Below are positions 25,855 through 35,160 of a DNA stretch of 64,000 bases, piece by piece (position 1 is the stretch's first letter; every line of letters begins with the position of its first letter). The notes beneath the pieces are model-generated. The model saw nothing but the letters and a program-made list of their open reading frames with translations. It searched no databases and had not been told where the DNA came from. This DNA is from an uncultured Lachnospiraceae bacterium (GTDB lineage Bacteria; Bacillota; Clostridia; Lachnospirales; Lachnospiraceae), in assembly GCA_951801955.1 (NCBI GenBank), contig CATOOV010000001.1, positions 62,001 to 126,000 of the forward strand. Direction: 5' to 3'. The translations under genes and the position numbers were made by a program.

Positions 25855-26970
25855 ATGAAAACAGTAAACGGAACTTATACTTCTGCAAAAATATTTACAG
25901 ATACAGTGGAAGACTATGCAGTGGCGCAGATTCAGCAGCTTTGTAATTGTGAAGCATTTGAAGGCTGTAAGGTTCGGGTCATGCCTGACGTGCATCCAGG
26001 AAAGGTGGGAACGATTGGTTTTACTGCTGTTTTAAGGGATAAAGTGCTTCCAAATGTAGTTGGCATTGACCTTGGATGTGGAATTACCATTGCAAAACTG
26101 AAACAGAAAAAAGCGGAATTTCAAAAGCTTGACACGATTATTCGTGAAAATATCCCCTCTGGTTTTCAAATCAGGAAAAAGGCGCATAGATTTTGTGAGG
26201 AAGCTGTGCTTTCTGATTTAAAATGTTACCATCATATTCACGCACAGAAAGCAAACCTGAGTATTGGAACACTGGGCGGTGGAAATCATTTTATAGAAAT
26301 TGACCAGGACAAAGAAGGATTTCTCTATGCGGCTATTCATTCGGGAAGCCGTCACCTGGGAAGGGAAGTTGTAGAATATTATTTGAGGGAAGGGCACAAA
26401 TACATAAAAGAACATGGACTGGATATTCCATATGAGTTGACATATCTTGAGGGAAGCCTTATGGAAGCTTATCTGCATGATTTATTGATCATACAGGAAT
26501 ATGCAAAACTCAATCGAAAGGCAATTTTGGATGAGCTTGTGAGAGGAATGAAGTGGAAGGTGCAGGATGTCTTTTCTTCTGTCCATAATTATATTGATTG
26601 TTCCCAAAAGGAAACGATTTTAAGGAAGGGAGCCATATCGGCAAGAATGGGTGAACAAGTGGTAATTCCAGTGAACATGCGGGATGGAATCCTTCTTGGA
26701 GTTGGATTAGGAAATGAAGATTGGAACTATTCTGCGCCACATGGCGCAGGGCGTCTGATAAAAAGGGAATATGTGAAGAACCAGTTTACCGTTTCAGATT
26801 TTAAAAGAGAGATGAAAGGGATTTACTGTTCCTGTATTGGAAAGGATACTTTGGATGAGGCTCCTTTTGCATATAGGGGATTGGAGGAGATCCTGGAGCA
26901 GGTTACAGAGACAGTGACAATTCAGCAGAGATTAATTCCTGTTTATAACTTTAAAGCAGGGAGTAAATAA
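25855..26970 (+). CDS. rtcB: RtcB-family RNA ligase
   Basis: A 371-residue RtcB protein. Metal-site and guanylation motifs are visible: GIDLGCGI (about 64), GTLGGGNHFIEI (about 138), AAIHSGSRHLG (about 158), and SAPHGAGR (about 297), which carries the His that becomes guanylylated in characterised RtcB. The protein joins 2',3'-cyclic-phosphate or 3'-phosphate RNA ends to 5'-OH ends using GTP. It is shorter than the 400-480 residues of classical RtcB and matches the compact bacterial group. No rtcA or archease gene is adjacent. The ribosome site is AGAAAGGA. Expression may depend on the palindromic promoter at 25560. Confidence 0.92.
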   Translation: MKTVNGTYTSAKIFTDTVEDYAVAQIQQLCNCEAFEGCKVRVMPDVHPGKVGTIGFTAVLRDKVLPNVVGIDLGCGITIAKLKQKKAEFQKLDTIIRENIPSGFQIRKKAHRFCEEAVLSDLKCYHHIHAQKANLSIGTLGGGNHFIEIDQDKEGFLYAAIHSGSRHLGREVVEYYLREGHKYIKEHGLDIPYELTYLEGSLMEAYLHDLLIIQEYAKLNRKAILDELVRGMKWKVQDVFSSVHNYIDCSQKETILRKGAISARMGEQVVIPVNMRDGILLGVGLGNEDWNYSAPHGAGRLIKREYVKNQFTVSDFKREMKGIYCSCIGKDTLDEAPFAYRGLEEILEQVTETVTIQQRLIPVYNFKAGSK

Positions 26971-26993
26971 GTGCTATAAATGGAGGGTTGTTC

Positions 26994-28052
26994 ATGAAAC
27001 ACAGGCCTTTGTTTCAAAGAGTGTTTGGAATAGCAGTTTTACTTCTAATCATATTATTTTTGTGGAAACAGTCAGAGATTCCTGAATTGGAAGAGCCAGA
27101 ATTTTTTGTGGAAAAGACGGATGAGAAAGAAGATACTGCCAGCCAAAACCAGCCGATTCAGACAGAAACATCTTTTGTGGAAAAGGAAGATGGGAAAAAT
27201 GGAGAACAAAAGCAGACTTCTAAGAATTTAGAATTAGAAAATGGCAAGCAGGATGCGTCTGACAATATTAAATCAGAAGACGGCAAGCAGGATGCGTCTG
27301 AGAATATTAAATCAGAAGACAGCAAACGGAATGCGTCTGACAATTTAGAAACAGAAGGCAATGTGGAAAATGTTCCTGCCATTGCCCCTGAAACCATTCT
27401 CTCTGTGGAAGAGATACAACAGATGGATGCTGGAAGTACTCTGGATCTTTCCAGTCTGGAAGAAACTGTGGTGGACAACTTGTTTTACATTCAAACTATA
27501 GAAGTGCCGGTACTGCAGAGGATTTTAGGGGTTTCTTATCAGGAGAATCCTGATATTTCTATAGAGGAACTTCGCTATCTGCGGGTACTGTATTTTGGAT
27601 TTGACGGGCAAACCCATATTGGGGAGCTGTTGGTCAACCAGTCCATCGCAGAAGAGGTACTGGAAATTATGAGGGAACTTTACAGACAGACATATCCCAT
27701 TGAAAAAATGGTTTTGATAGACGAATATGGCGCCGACGATGAAGCGTCCATGTCTGATAACAATACCAGTGCCTTTAATTACCGTAACATCGCAGGCAGC
27801 AGCCGTTTATCCCGCCACAGCCTGGGGTTTGCCATTGACATCAATCCAAAATATAATCCATATGTTAAAACGGACAGCAATGGCGAGTTGGTGGTAAGCC
27901 CGTCAAATAGTGGAGAGTTTGCAGACAGAAGCAAAGAATTTGAACATAAAATTGATGAAAACGACTTGTGTTACCAGCTTTTTACTAACTATGGATTTAC
28001 CTGGGGTGGAAACTGGAATTCTGTAAAAGATTATCAGCATTTTGAAAAATAA
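26994..28052 (+). CDS. M15-family D-alanyl-D-alanine carboxypeptidase-like protein
   Basis: A 352-residue protein with an N-terminal membrane anchor (about 10-25), a charged linker containing a 13-residue tandem repeat (about 80-120), and a C-terminal peptidase M15_4-type domain. The zinc motif S-x-H-x-x-G-x-A-x-D is seen in SRHSLGFAIDINP, and the last zinc His is in KDYQHFEK at the very end. It should cleave peptidoglycan stem peptides at the cell surface. ATG 26994 follows GGAGGG at normal spacing; an upstream TTG would add two residues. It lies 23 bp after rtcB and probably shares its transcript. Confidence 0.85.
   Translation: MKHRPLFQRVFGIAVLLLIILFLWKQSEIPELEEPEFFVEKTDEKEDTASQNQPIQTETSFVEKEDGKNGEQKQTSKNLELENGKQDASDNIKSEDGKQDASENIKSEDSKRNASDNLETEGNVENVPAIAPETILSVEEIQQMDAGSTLDLSSLEETVVDNLFYIQTIEVPVLQRILGVSYQENPDISIEELRYLRVLYFGFDGQTHIGELLVNQSIAEEVLEIMRELYRQTYPIEKMVLIDEYGADDEASMSDNNTSAFNYRNIAGSSRLSRHSLGFAIDINPKYNPYVKTDSNGELVVSPSNSGEFADRSKEFEHKIDENDLCYQLFTNYGFTWGGNWNSVKDYQHFEK
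27241..27350 (+). repeat. 39-bp tandem repeat within the M15 peptidase gene
   Basis: Nearly three units with a period of 39 bp (unit starts at 27243, 27282 and 27321) encode a 13-residue motif of the form SEDGKQDASENIK. It lies in the extracellular linker, so copy-number change would keep the frame. Confidence 0.85.
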
Positions 28053-28066
28053 TAAGGAGGGTACAT

Positions 28067-29167
28067 ATGCAAATTTATATGCCAACCAATGTATACAGTG
28101 AAACCCACTGTGTAAAAAATCACAGTAAAGACTTGGCGGCTCTGGGAACCAGTGCCTTGGTTGTGACTGGAAAACATTCCTCCAGGGTCAATGGTTCCTT
28201 GGAAGACGTACAGAATGCTTTAGAGTCGGAGGATATTTCTTGTACCATATTTGATAAAATTGAAGAAAATCCTTCTATTGAGACTGTCATGGAAGCAAGG
28301 GAACTGGGAATTCAGCAGAAAGTGGATTTTGTAATTGGCATTGGCGGCGGTTCGCCGATGGATGCAGCAAAGGCAATTGCCATGATGATTGCAAACCCTG
28401 TGGAAAGGGAGAGTGTATTGTATGAAAAACGAAAGCTGCCTGCACTTCCAGTAGCAGAAGTTCCAACTACGGCTGGAACAGGTTCCGAGGTAACGCCATA
28501 CGCAATTTTAACGATCCATGCCAGAAGGACAAAACAGAGCATCAGCCACAAAATTTATCCCAGTTTGGCGTTGATTGACAGCCGTTATTTAAAAACGGCA
28601 AGCCTGGATACTTTGATTGACACGGCTGTGGATGCCTTGGCGCATTTAATTGAAAGTTATCTGAACACCAACGCTAATTCCTATAATCGGATGTATTCGG
28701 AAAAAGGGCTTTCCCTGTTTTCGGAAATCAAGGAGGCGCTCGTACAGTGCCGGCGTGCTGGAAAAGAACCAGTATTGACCCTTTCTGACCATGTATTTGA
28801 ACATCTTATGCAGATTGCAGCTACAGCAGGTATGGCAATTACTCATACGGGCACCTCCCTGCCACATGGGCTTAGCTATCCAATTACATATGAAATGAAA
28901 GTTTCCCATGGTAAAGCGGTAGGAATTTTCCTTCCAGGGTTTTTAACATATTATAAGAACAAAGAGGACGTACAGTTTGTGCTTAAACAGATTGGATTTC
29001 AGACTGTGGAGGACTTTACAGCATATCTGGATGAACTGCTTGGCACAGTGGAAATTCCAGAAGAATTGTGGAAGACAGATGTAAAATCTATTTTGGAAAA
29101 CCAGGCAAAGTTAAAGAATTATCCTTTTAAGATGGAGGAGACAACTTTGTATGCATTCCGCAGATAA
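28067..29167 (+). CDS. Iron-containing alcohol dehydrogenase
   Basis: A 366-residue member of the Fe-ADH family. The NAD-binding region has GIGGGSPMDAAKAIA (about 95) and TAGTGSEVTPYA (about 140). Metal ligands are provided by DTAVDALAHLIE (about 190), by the His in HTGTSLPHGLSYP (about 262), and by the later SHGKAVGIFLP region. It interconverts an alcohol and an aldehyde or ketone with NAD(P)H; the substrate cannot be told from the sequence. The ATG follows AAGGAGGGT, 14 bp after the peptidase gene. The queH gene follows after 12 bp, so these genes form an operon without obvious common function. Confidence 0.9.
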   Translation: MQIYMPTNVYSETHCVKNHSKDLAALGTSALVVTGKHSSRVNGSLEDVQNALESEDISCTIFDKIEENPSIETVMEARELGIQQKVDFVIGIGGGSPMDAAKAIAMMIANPVERESVLYEKRKLPALPVAEVPTTAGTGSEVTPYAILTIHARRTKQSISHKIYPSLALIDSRYLKTASLDTLIDTAVDALAHLIESYLNTNANSYNRMYSEKGLSLFSEIKEALVQCRRAGKEPVLTLSDHVFEHLMQIAATAGMAITHTGTSLPHGLSYPITYEMKVSHGKAVGIFLPGFLTYYKNKEDVQFVLKQIGFQTVEDFTAYLDELLGTVEIPEELWKTDVKSILENQAKLKNYPFKMEETTLYAFRR

Positions 29168-29179
29168 TGGGAGGGTTGA

Positions 29180-29839
29180 ATGAAGCGGAATTATCAGAAA
29201 GAACTGGAAAAGGTGATACAAAAGATACAAGAACAGAATGTGACGCCGCGTTTACTGCTGCATAGCTGCTGCGCCCCTTGTAGCAGCTATGTGCTGGAGT
29301 ATTTATCGTCGTATTTTCAGATTACAGTCCTCTATTACAATCCCAATATCTATCCTGAGAGAGAATATGAAAAAAGGGTAGAAGAACAGAAATTATTTAT
29401 CCAGAAATTTTCAGAATCTGTTCCAAAAGACAAAACCTTTCACAAGATTGATTTTTTGGAGGGAAATTTTGACAAAGAACGGTTTTATGAAATGGCCAAG
29501 GGCTTAGAGCATGTGCAAGAAGGCGGCGAGCGCTGTTTTTTATGTTATGGGCTGCGCCTGCGGGAAGCGGCAGAATATGCCACGAAATATCAAATGGATT
29601 ATTTCACCACCACGTTGTCTATCAGCCCTCTGAAAAATGCAGACAAACTAAATGAGATCGGAGAAACACTTGCAGAGGAATATGGGATTTCTTATCTCTG
29701 CTCTGATTTTAAGAAAAAGGACGGATATAAGCGTTCAGTAGAAATATCCAGAGAATATGGGATGTATCGGCAGGATTACTGCGGTTGTATTTTTTCAAAA
29801 CAAGAACGGGAACAAAAGAAACGGCTGCTTTCACAGTAA
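29180..29839 (+). CDS. queH: Epoxyqueuosine reductase QueH
   Basis: A 219-residue DUF208/QueH protein. Key Cys motifs are present: HSCCAPCSS near residue 29 (adjacent Cys pair and a third Cys), ERCFLCYGLRL near 115 and DYCGCIFSK near 197. QueH reduces epoxyqueuosine to queuosine in the last step of modification of GUN-anticodon tRNAs, using an Fe-S cluster and a second metal. The 219 residues match the family length. The start is preceded by GGGAGGG. It is the non-homologous replacement of QueG used by many Firmicutes. Confidence 0.92.
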   Translation: MKRNYQKELEKVIQKIQEQNVTPRLLLHSCCAPCSSYVLEYLSSYFQITVLYYNPNIYPEREYEKRVEEQKLFIQKFSESVPKDKTFHKIDFLEGNFDKERFYEMAKGLEHVQEGGERCFLCYGLRLREAAEYATKYQMDYFTTTLSISPLKNADKLNEIGETLAEEYGISYLCSDFKKKDGYKRSVEISREYGMYRQDYCGCIFSKQEREQKKRLLSQ

Positions 29840-29924
29840 TTTTTGTATAAAAACTTGGAGAGCGAGGGGCAGTAAAAAAGGGCAGGACAACGAAAAGAAA
29901 TATAAAAATGTAAGGAGGAACTTT

Positions 29925-31346
29925 ATGGCACAATTATGGGGCGGACGCTTTACCAAAGAGACAGACCAGTTGGTTTATAATTTTAATGCGTCCATTTCGT
30001 TTGATAAAAAATTCTATCGGCAGGATATGTTGGGAAGTATCGCACATGTCAAAATGCTGGGAAAGCAAGGTATCTTGACAGAACAAGAGACAAAAGACTT
30101 AGTGGCTGCAGTAAAAGGAATCTTACAGGAGGTGGAAGCAGGCACTCTTGAAATTTCCCATGAATATGAGGATATTCACAGTTTTGTGGAGGCGACGTTA
30201 ATTGACCGTATTGGAGATACAGGGAAAAAATTACATACTGGAAGAAGCCGTAACGACCAGGTAGCGTTGGACATGCGTCTTTTTATCAGACAGGAAGTAC
30301 TTGCCGTGGATGGATTGCTGTGTGAAATGTTAAAGGTAATTCTGGCAACCATGGAGGAACATCTGGATACTTATATGCCAGGATTTACCCATTTGCAGAA
30401 AGCACAGCCTGTTACCCTGGCGCATCATTTAGGCGCCTATTTTGAAATGTTCCGAAGAGACCGCCTGCGGATGCAGGATATTTATCAGCGCATGAATGAT
30501 TGTCCTTTAGGTTCCGGCGCTTTGGCAGGAACCACCTATGACCTGGACCGATACTATACAGCAGAACTTTTAGGGTTTGATAGACCAACTTTAAACAGTA
30601 TGGATGGTGTGTCTGACCGGGATTATTTGATTGAATTTTTGTCGGCGCTTTCTACAATTATGATGCATCTAAGCCGTTTTTCAGAGGAAATCATTATTTG
30701 GAACAGTAATGAATACCAGTTTGTGGAGATTGATGACGCCTACAGTACCGGAAGCAGTATTATGCCTCAAAAAAAGAATCCAGATATTGCGGAACTTGTC
30801 AGGGGAAAAACAGGGCGTGTTTATGGTGCCCTCATATCCTTGCTTACCACAATGAAAGGCATTCCTCTTGCTTACAATAAAGATATGCAGGAAGATAAAG
30901 AACTGTCTTTTGATGCCATTGATACGGCAAAAGGCTGCCTTGCCCTGTTTACAGGGATGTTGTCCTCCCTGAAATTTTGTCAGGATAATATGGAAGCAAG
31001 TGCAAAAAATGGTTTTACAAATGCCACAGACGCTGCGGATTACCTGGTAAACCATGGTGTGCCCTTCCGGGACGCCCATGGAATTGTAGGACGAATCGTG
31101 TTGTACTGTATTGACAAAAAGATTGCCATAGACGACATGTCTCTGGAGGAATTAAAAGCAATCAGTCCCGTGTTTGAGGAGGATATTTTTGAAGCTGTCT
31201 CTATGGAGACCTGTGTAAAGAAGCGTTTGACCATCGGCGCACCAGGACAGGAGGCAATGAAGCAGGTCATTGCTATTCATCAGGAATATCTCAAGCAGGA
31301 CTGGAAAAAGGAGATTCCAGACTGGGAGAGTGAATTGCTGAAATAG
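29925..31346 (+). CDS. argH: Argininosuccinate lyase
   Basis: A 473-residue fumarase/aspartase-superfamily enzyme. The start MAQLWGGRFTKETDQL, the HTGRSRNDQVALDMRL motif (about 105) and the superfamily signature SSIMPQKKNPD (about 275, with the catalytic Ser loop) are all present. It splits argininosuccinate to arginine and fumarate. The ATG at 29925 follows TAAGGAGGA; an in-frame extension further upstream would overlap queH and is not needed. No other arginine genes are adjacent. Confidence 0.97.
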   Translation: MAQLWGGRFTKETDQLVYNFNASISFDKKFYRQDMLGSIAHVKMLGKQGILTEQETKDLVAAVKGILQEVEAGTLEISHEYEDIHSFVEATLIDRIGDTGKKLHTGRSRNDQVALDMRLFIRQEVLAVDGLLCEMLKVILATMEEHLDTYMPGFTHLQKAQPVTLAHHLGAYFEMFRRDRLRMQDIYQRMNDCPLGSGALAGTTYDLDRYYTAELLGFDRPTLNSMDGVSDRDYLIEFLSALSTIMMHLSRFSEEIIIWNSNEYQFVEIDDAYSTGSSIMPQKKNPDIAELVRGKTGRVYGALISLLTTMKGIPLAYNKDMQEDKELSFDAIDTAKGCLALFTGMLSSLKFCQDNMEASAKNGFTNATDAADYLVNHGVPFRDAHGIVGRIVLYCIDKKIAIDDMSLEELKAISPVFEEDIFEAVSMETCVKKRLTIGAPGQEAMKQVIAIHQEYLKQDWKKEIPDWESELLK

Positions 31347-31356
31347 AAAAAGAGAC

Positions 31357-31640
31357 AGAGCTTGTTTCCAATTTCCCTTCGTTGAAGTTTGGCATAGGAT
31401 TCGCGCCAGTGTTTATTCCCGTGAGCAATGTGCCCAAAGGGCACTTAGGAAAATAGCCATGTTTCCATGGATATTTGACGGTGCTATGCGCCAGCGGCGC
31501 ATGTGAAGCATGGACCGAAACGGAGTGCAGACAGCCGCGAGGGTAAGTGCCCTTTGGGTGCAAATACCCCGCCCCTTGGGGCGGACTTTCGAAAAACAAG
31601 CTAAGACATGTCTCGTCAGATTGTTGCGGGGTATTTGATT
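31357..31640. repeat. Structured intergenic element downstream of argH
   Basis: This stretch is more G+C-rich than its flank and is packed with nested inverted repeats. AGCTTGTTT (31359) pairs with AAACAAGCT (31594). CCCAAAGGGCACTT pairs with AAGTGCCCTTTGGG. CAAATACCCCGC (31561) pairs with GCGGGGTATTTG (31627). Local hairpins are GTGCCC/GGGCAC, ATGCGCC/GGCGCAT and GCCCC/GGGGC. It has no coding potential. It could be a non-coding RNA or a mobile palindromic repeat. Bases 31641-31917 hold A/T-rich sequence and the small palindrome at 31807. Confidence 0.5.
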
Positions 31641-31806
31641 GGTTTTCAAATTCTGTAAAATTGGTATATGAGCGCTGTTAAAAGATCAGCATCGTTTTTG
31701 ATTATACAGATTATACAGATTTCTATAAGAAAATCTGTGATATTTGTATAAAATTTGGGATTGCATTTTTTTGTGAAATATATTAGTATATCTATCAGAA
31801 ATACAA

Positions 31807-31820
31807 TTGTACGTGTACAA
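31807..31820. promoter_or_regulatory. Short palindrome upstream of asd
   Basis: TTGTAC and GTACAA arms are separated by 2 bp, 98 bp before the asd start. It could be an operator. No recognisable lysine riboswitch or T-box lies in this leader. Confidence 0.3.
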
Positions 31821-31917
31821 CGGACAAAATAGGAAGAAAATACTCCCAGTTGATTTGGTATGTTGAATCATTTACATCATTTCGATTTACTTTGCAGGGA
31901 GGGCGAGGAGATTAAAA

Positions 31918-33003
31918 ATGAATCAGAAATTAAAGGCAGGAATTCTTGGTGGAACAGGTATGGTTGGACAGCGTTTTATTGCTTTGTTGGAGCAGCATCC
32001 GTGGTTTGAAGTGACAACCATCGCGGCAAGCCCTCGTTCTGCAGGTAAAAGATATGAAGATGCCGTGGGAGGTCGTTGGAAAATGGACACTCCTATGCCG
32101 GAAGCAGTAAAAGATCTTGTGGTCATGAATGTAAATGAAGTGGAAGCAGTGGCATCCAAAGTGGATTTTGTTTTCAGTGCCGTGGATATGTCCAAAGAGG
32201 AAATCAAAGCGATTGAAGAGGCATATGCAAAGACAGAAACACCGGTTGTCTCCAATAACAGCGCCCATCGCTGGACGCCAGATGTCCCAATGGTTGTTCC
32301 TGAAATCAATGCAGGTCATATGGAGGTCATTAAATTCCAGAAGAAACGGTTAGGAACCAGCAATGGTTTTGTGGCAGTAAAACCGAATTGTTCGATTCAG
32401 TCTTATGCGCCTGTTTTGACAGCATGGAAAGAGTTTGAGCCTTATGAGGTGGTTGCAACTACTTACCAGGCAATCTCCGGCGCAGGAAAAACTTTTCAGG
32501 ATTGGCCGGAAATGGTTGGAAATATCATTCCTTACATTGGCGGAGAGGAAGAGAAATCGGAAAAGGAACCTCTGCGTATCTGGGGAGAAATCAAAGATGG
32601 CGTTATTGTACCTGCCACAATACCTGCTATTACCTGCCAGTGCATCCGTGTTCCAGTGTTAAACGGGCATACAGCGGCTGTTTTTGTAAAATTTAAGAAA
32701 AAACCTACCAAAGAACAGTTGATTGAAAAATTAGTAAATTTCAGCGGTGTCCCTCAAGAATTAAACCTTCCCAGCGCACCCAAACAATTTATCCAGTATC
32801 TGGAAGAGGATAACCGTCCCCAGGTAAGTGAAGATGTAAACTATGAGAATGGAATGGGGATCAGTGTTGGTCGTCTGAGAGAGGATACAATCTATGACTG
32901 GAAATTTGTAGGATTATCCCATAATACTGTCCGTGGCGCTGCAGGAGGTGCGGTACTTTGTGCAGAACTTTTAAAGGCACAGGGCTATATCACTGCAAAA
33001 TAA
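31918..33003 (+). CDS. asd: Aspartate-semialdehyde dehydrogenase
   Basis: A 361-residue enzyme. The nucleotide-binding motif GILGGTGMVGQRFIALL (about 8-24), the catalytic Cys in VKPNCSIQSYAP (about 160) and the later GHTAAVFVKF segment are clear. The sequence fits the group shared by archaea and many Clostridia. It reduces aspartyl phosphate to aspartate semialdehyde for lysine, methionine, threonine and diaminopimelate synthesis. The ribosome site is GCGAGGAG. It stands alone and is closed by a terminator. Confidence 0.96.
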   Translation: MNQKLKAGILGGTGMVGQRFIALLEQHPWFEVTTIAASPRSAGKRYEDAVGGRWKMDTPMPEAVKDLVVMNVNEVEAVASKVDFVFSAVDMSKEEIKAIEEAYAKTETPVVSNNSAHRWTPDVPMVVPEINAGHMEVIKFQKKRLGTSNGFVAVKPNCSIQSYAPVLTAWKEFEPYEVVATTYQAISGAGKTFQDWPEMVGNIIPYIGGEEEKSEKEPLRIWGEIKDGVIVPATIPAITCQCIRVPVLNGHTAAVFVKFKKKPTKEQLIEKLVNFSGVPQELNLPSAPKQFIQYLEEDNRPQVSEDVNYENGMGISVGRLREDTIYDWKFVGLSHNTVRGAAGGAVLCAELLKAQGYITAK

Positions 33004-33008
33004 TCAGA

Positions 33009-33047
33009 GAAACAGGGTTCCTCCATACAAGGTTCCCTGTTTTTTGT
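33009..33047 (+). terminator. Terminator after asd
   Basis: AACAGGG pairs with CCCTGTT around a GGTTCC-containing loop, followed by a run of T. Confidence 0.8.
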
Positions 33048-33259
33048 CATATAGGATTCAGGTGTCAAAAGGTGGTTCCTAAAAACCTTCTTGACAAATT
33101 GTACAAAGAAATACAAACGTTGTTCCAAGTGTTAGGGACAGAAGAATTTCTAAGTGTCCTCATGAAAAAATCAAAAATATTAGGATTCCCATGATTTTGT
33201 TGCGTATAAAGTTAAATCGTGATAGTATTACAGAAGAAAATGAAAAAGGAGGTAATAGA

Positions 33260-33733
33260 ATGAAAGAGCCAGATTTTATCACATTGACGATAAGAAAGCA
33301 GAAAAATATTGCTTTGATTGCCCACGACAGCAAAAAAAAGGAATTGATTGACTGGTGTGATAAGAATCAGGAAATTTTGAAACAACATTTTTTATGTGGG
33401 ACAGGGACCACTTCCCGAATGATTACAGAGCAGACTGGCCTTCCAGTAAAAGGCTACAACAGTGGTCCTCTAGGCGGTGACCAGCAGATCGGAGCCAAAA
33501 TTGTGGAGGGCAAGATTGATTTTGTAATATTCTTTTCCGATCCTCTTGCTGCTCAGCCCCATGACCCGGATGTAAAAGCATTGCTGCGTATTGCACAGGT
33601 ATATGATATTCCGATCGCCAACAACCGTGCCACGGCAGATTTTATGATTACATCCTCTTTTATGAAAGAAGAATATGACCATAAGATCATCAATTTTAAT
33701 AAGAATATACGGGAAAGGGCAAACCGCCTATAG
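33260..33733 (+). CDS. mgsA: Methylglyoxal synthase
   Basis: A 157-residue enzyme with the family signature: IALIAHDSKKKELIDW near the start, LCGTGTTSRMI (phosphate-binding loop, about 50), SGPLGGDQQIGAKI (about 72, catalytic Asp) and FFSDPLAAQPHDPDVKALLR (about 97). It converts dihydroxyacetone phosphate into methylglyoxal, a phosphate-starvation bypass of glycolysis. The ATG at 33260 follows AAGGAGG; a longer frame upstream lacks a ribosome site and exceeds the family length. Confidence 0.96.
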   Translation: MKEPDFITLTIRKQKNIALIAHDSKKKELIDWCDKNQEILKQHFLCGTGTTSRMITEQTGLPVKGYNSGPLGGDQQIGAKIVEGKIDFVIFFSDPLAAQPHDPDVKALLRIAQVYDIPIANNRATADFMITSSFMKEEYDHKIINFNKNIRERANRL

Positions 33734-33775
33734 TTTGCAAGGAAAGCAGATAAGAAAGGAAAACAAGGAATAGCT

Positions 33776-35140
33776 ATGTCAGGAAGAAAAACAGTATTAC
33801 ATGATCTGGAACAGCTATATAGTCAGAGCGGAAATCAGATTCTGGTACTGTATGGTCGCAGGGAAAACCAGAGCAGGGAGTTAGCGCGTGAATTTTGCAA
33901 AGGAAAAAAATCATTCTATTATTATGCACCTGAAATTTCTGTAAAAGCTCAAAAAATACGGATGGGTTCAGAAATCGAAAAATACTTTCAGGTATCGCTG
34001 ACAGAAGAAAACTATGATACTTTTTTCAAACGTGTCAAAAGCGGAGATGCCAGCAAATTGGTGTTGGTGATTGAGGAATTTCAGCATATTATGAAAAAGG
34101 ATGAGACATTTTGGGAAAGTATTTTGAAATTAAAGGCAAAAAAACTTTATCCTGGACCAGTTATGATTCTTTTATGCAGTACCAACGTTTCCTGGATCGA
34201 ACAGGAAATGCCCCAGGCAGTCGGAAAATCGGCAAAGAAACTAAGTGGAATTGTAAAAATGCAGGAACTGGGGTTTTTAGAGGTAGCACGAAACTTTCCT
34301 GATTATAATTTTAGGCAGGATGTGGAGGTATTTGGCATTATCGGCGGGTTGCCGGAATATCTTCACCACTGGGACGGGCAAAAGGATATCAAATATAATG
34401 TATGTACCCATATTCTTTCAGAAGATGGGTATTTTCACAACCGTGCCATGGATTTAATTCGAAACCAGCTCAGGGAATTATCTGTATATCATACCATTTT
34501 GGAAGCGCTGGCAGGGGGAAAAAGAAAACTAAATGAATTATACCAAGAAACTGGGTTTTCCAGGGCTAAAATCAGCGTTTATCTCAAAAACCTTATGGCA
34601 TTTGATATGGTGGAAAAAGTTTGTTCTTTTGAGACTGGAGGATGGGAAAATGCCCAGAAAGGTTTATATCAGATCAAAGATACGTTTGTTAATTTTTGGT
34701 TTAAGTTTGTATATCCCCATTTATCTGACCTTTACCGGATGGAACCAGACAGATATTATGACAAGTATATTGCTGGGGATCTGGAACACCATCTGAATCG
34801 CTATTTTAGAAAGGTATGTATGGAATATCTGGAGTATCTGGACAGTGTGAATAAGCTTCCCCTGCAAATCCATAAGATGGGAACCTGGATCGGAAAGAAA
34901 GGCAATATCGACATTATTGCCCAAAACAGTATCAGGGAAAATCTGATTTGTCTTTGTAATTGGGAGGAGCCAAAGATAACTTATGAAATGTGCCAGAACC
35001 TTTTTGCCAGTATGGAACAGGCAAAGGTTTCAGCAAATTTCTATTACCTGTTTTCGGCAAAGGAGTTTGATGAGAAACTGGTAAAAATGGTGGCAAAAGA
35101 ACAGCGTATCCTGTTGGTGGATATGAATCAGGCAATTTAA
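33776..35140 (+). CDS. DUF234-type ATPase/nuclease-like protein with degenerate active sites
   Basis: A 454-residue protein with the layout of archaeal-type ATPases fused to DUF234. An N-terminal P-loop domain (1-200) is followed by a winged-helix segment (about 240-290, LNELYQETGFSRAKISVYLKNL) and a C-terminal PD-(D/E)XK-like domain (about 330-450). The expected Walker A GRR(x)xGKT reads GRRENQSREL, so Gly-Lys-Thr is missing. Walker B is VLVIEEFQH, Glu-Glu instead of Asp-Glu. In the nuclease-like part the Asp is kept (GNIDIIAQ), but the E-x-K position reads LCLCNW-like (ICLCNWEE). The reading frame is intact over full length, so it is probably a maintained pseudoenzyme. The ribosome site is weak (AAGGAAT). 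Confidence 0.8.
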   Translation: MSGRKTVLHDLEQLYSQSGNQILVLYGRRENQSRELAREFCKGKKSFYYYAPEISVKAQKIRMGSEIEKYFQVSLTEENYDTFFKRVKSGDASKLVLVIEEFQHIMKKDETFWESILKLKAKKLYPGPVMILLCSTNVSWIEQEMPQAVGKSAKKLSGIVKMQELGFLEVARNFPDYNFRQDVEVFGIIGGLPEYLHHWDGQKDIKYNVCTHILSEDGYFHNRAMDLIRNQLRELSVYHTILEALAGGKRKLNELYQETGFSRAKISVYLKNLMAFDMVEKVCSFETGGWENAQKGLYQIKDTFVNFWFKFVYPHLSDLYRMEPDRYYDKYIAGDLEHHLNRYFRKVCMEYLEYLDSVNKLPLQIHKMGTWIGKKGNIDIIAQNSIRENLICLCNWEEPKITYEMCQNLFASMEQAKVSANFYYLFSAKEFDEKLVKMVAKEQRILLVDMNQAI

Positions 35141-35160
35141 TAGAAAGCAGGATATCATTT

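Noticed and set aside
27241-27350. Regular 39-bp repeats that could suggest a CRISPR-like array
   Set aside because: The repeats are contiguous without spacers, keep the reading frame and encode a 13-residue linker motif of the M15 peptidase.
31641-31917. Possible lysine riboswitch or T-box before asd
   Set aside because: The conserved T-box AGGGTGGNACCGCG core and lysine-riboswitch motifs are absent.
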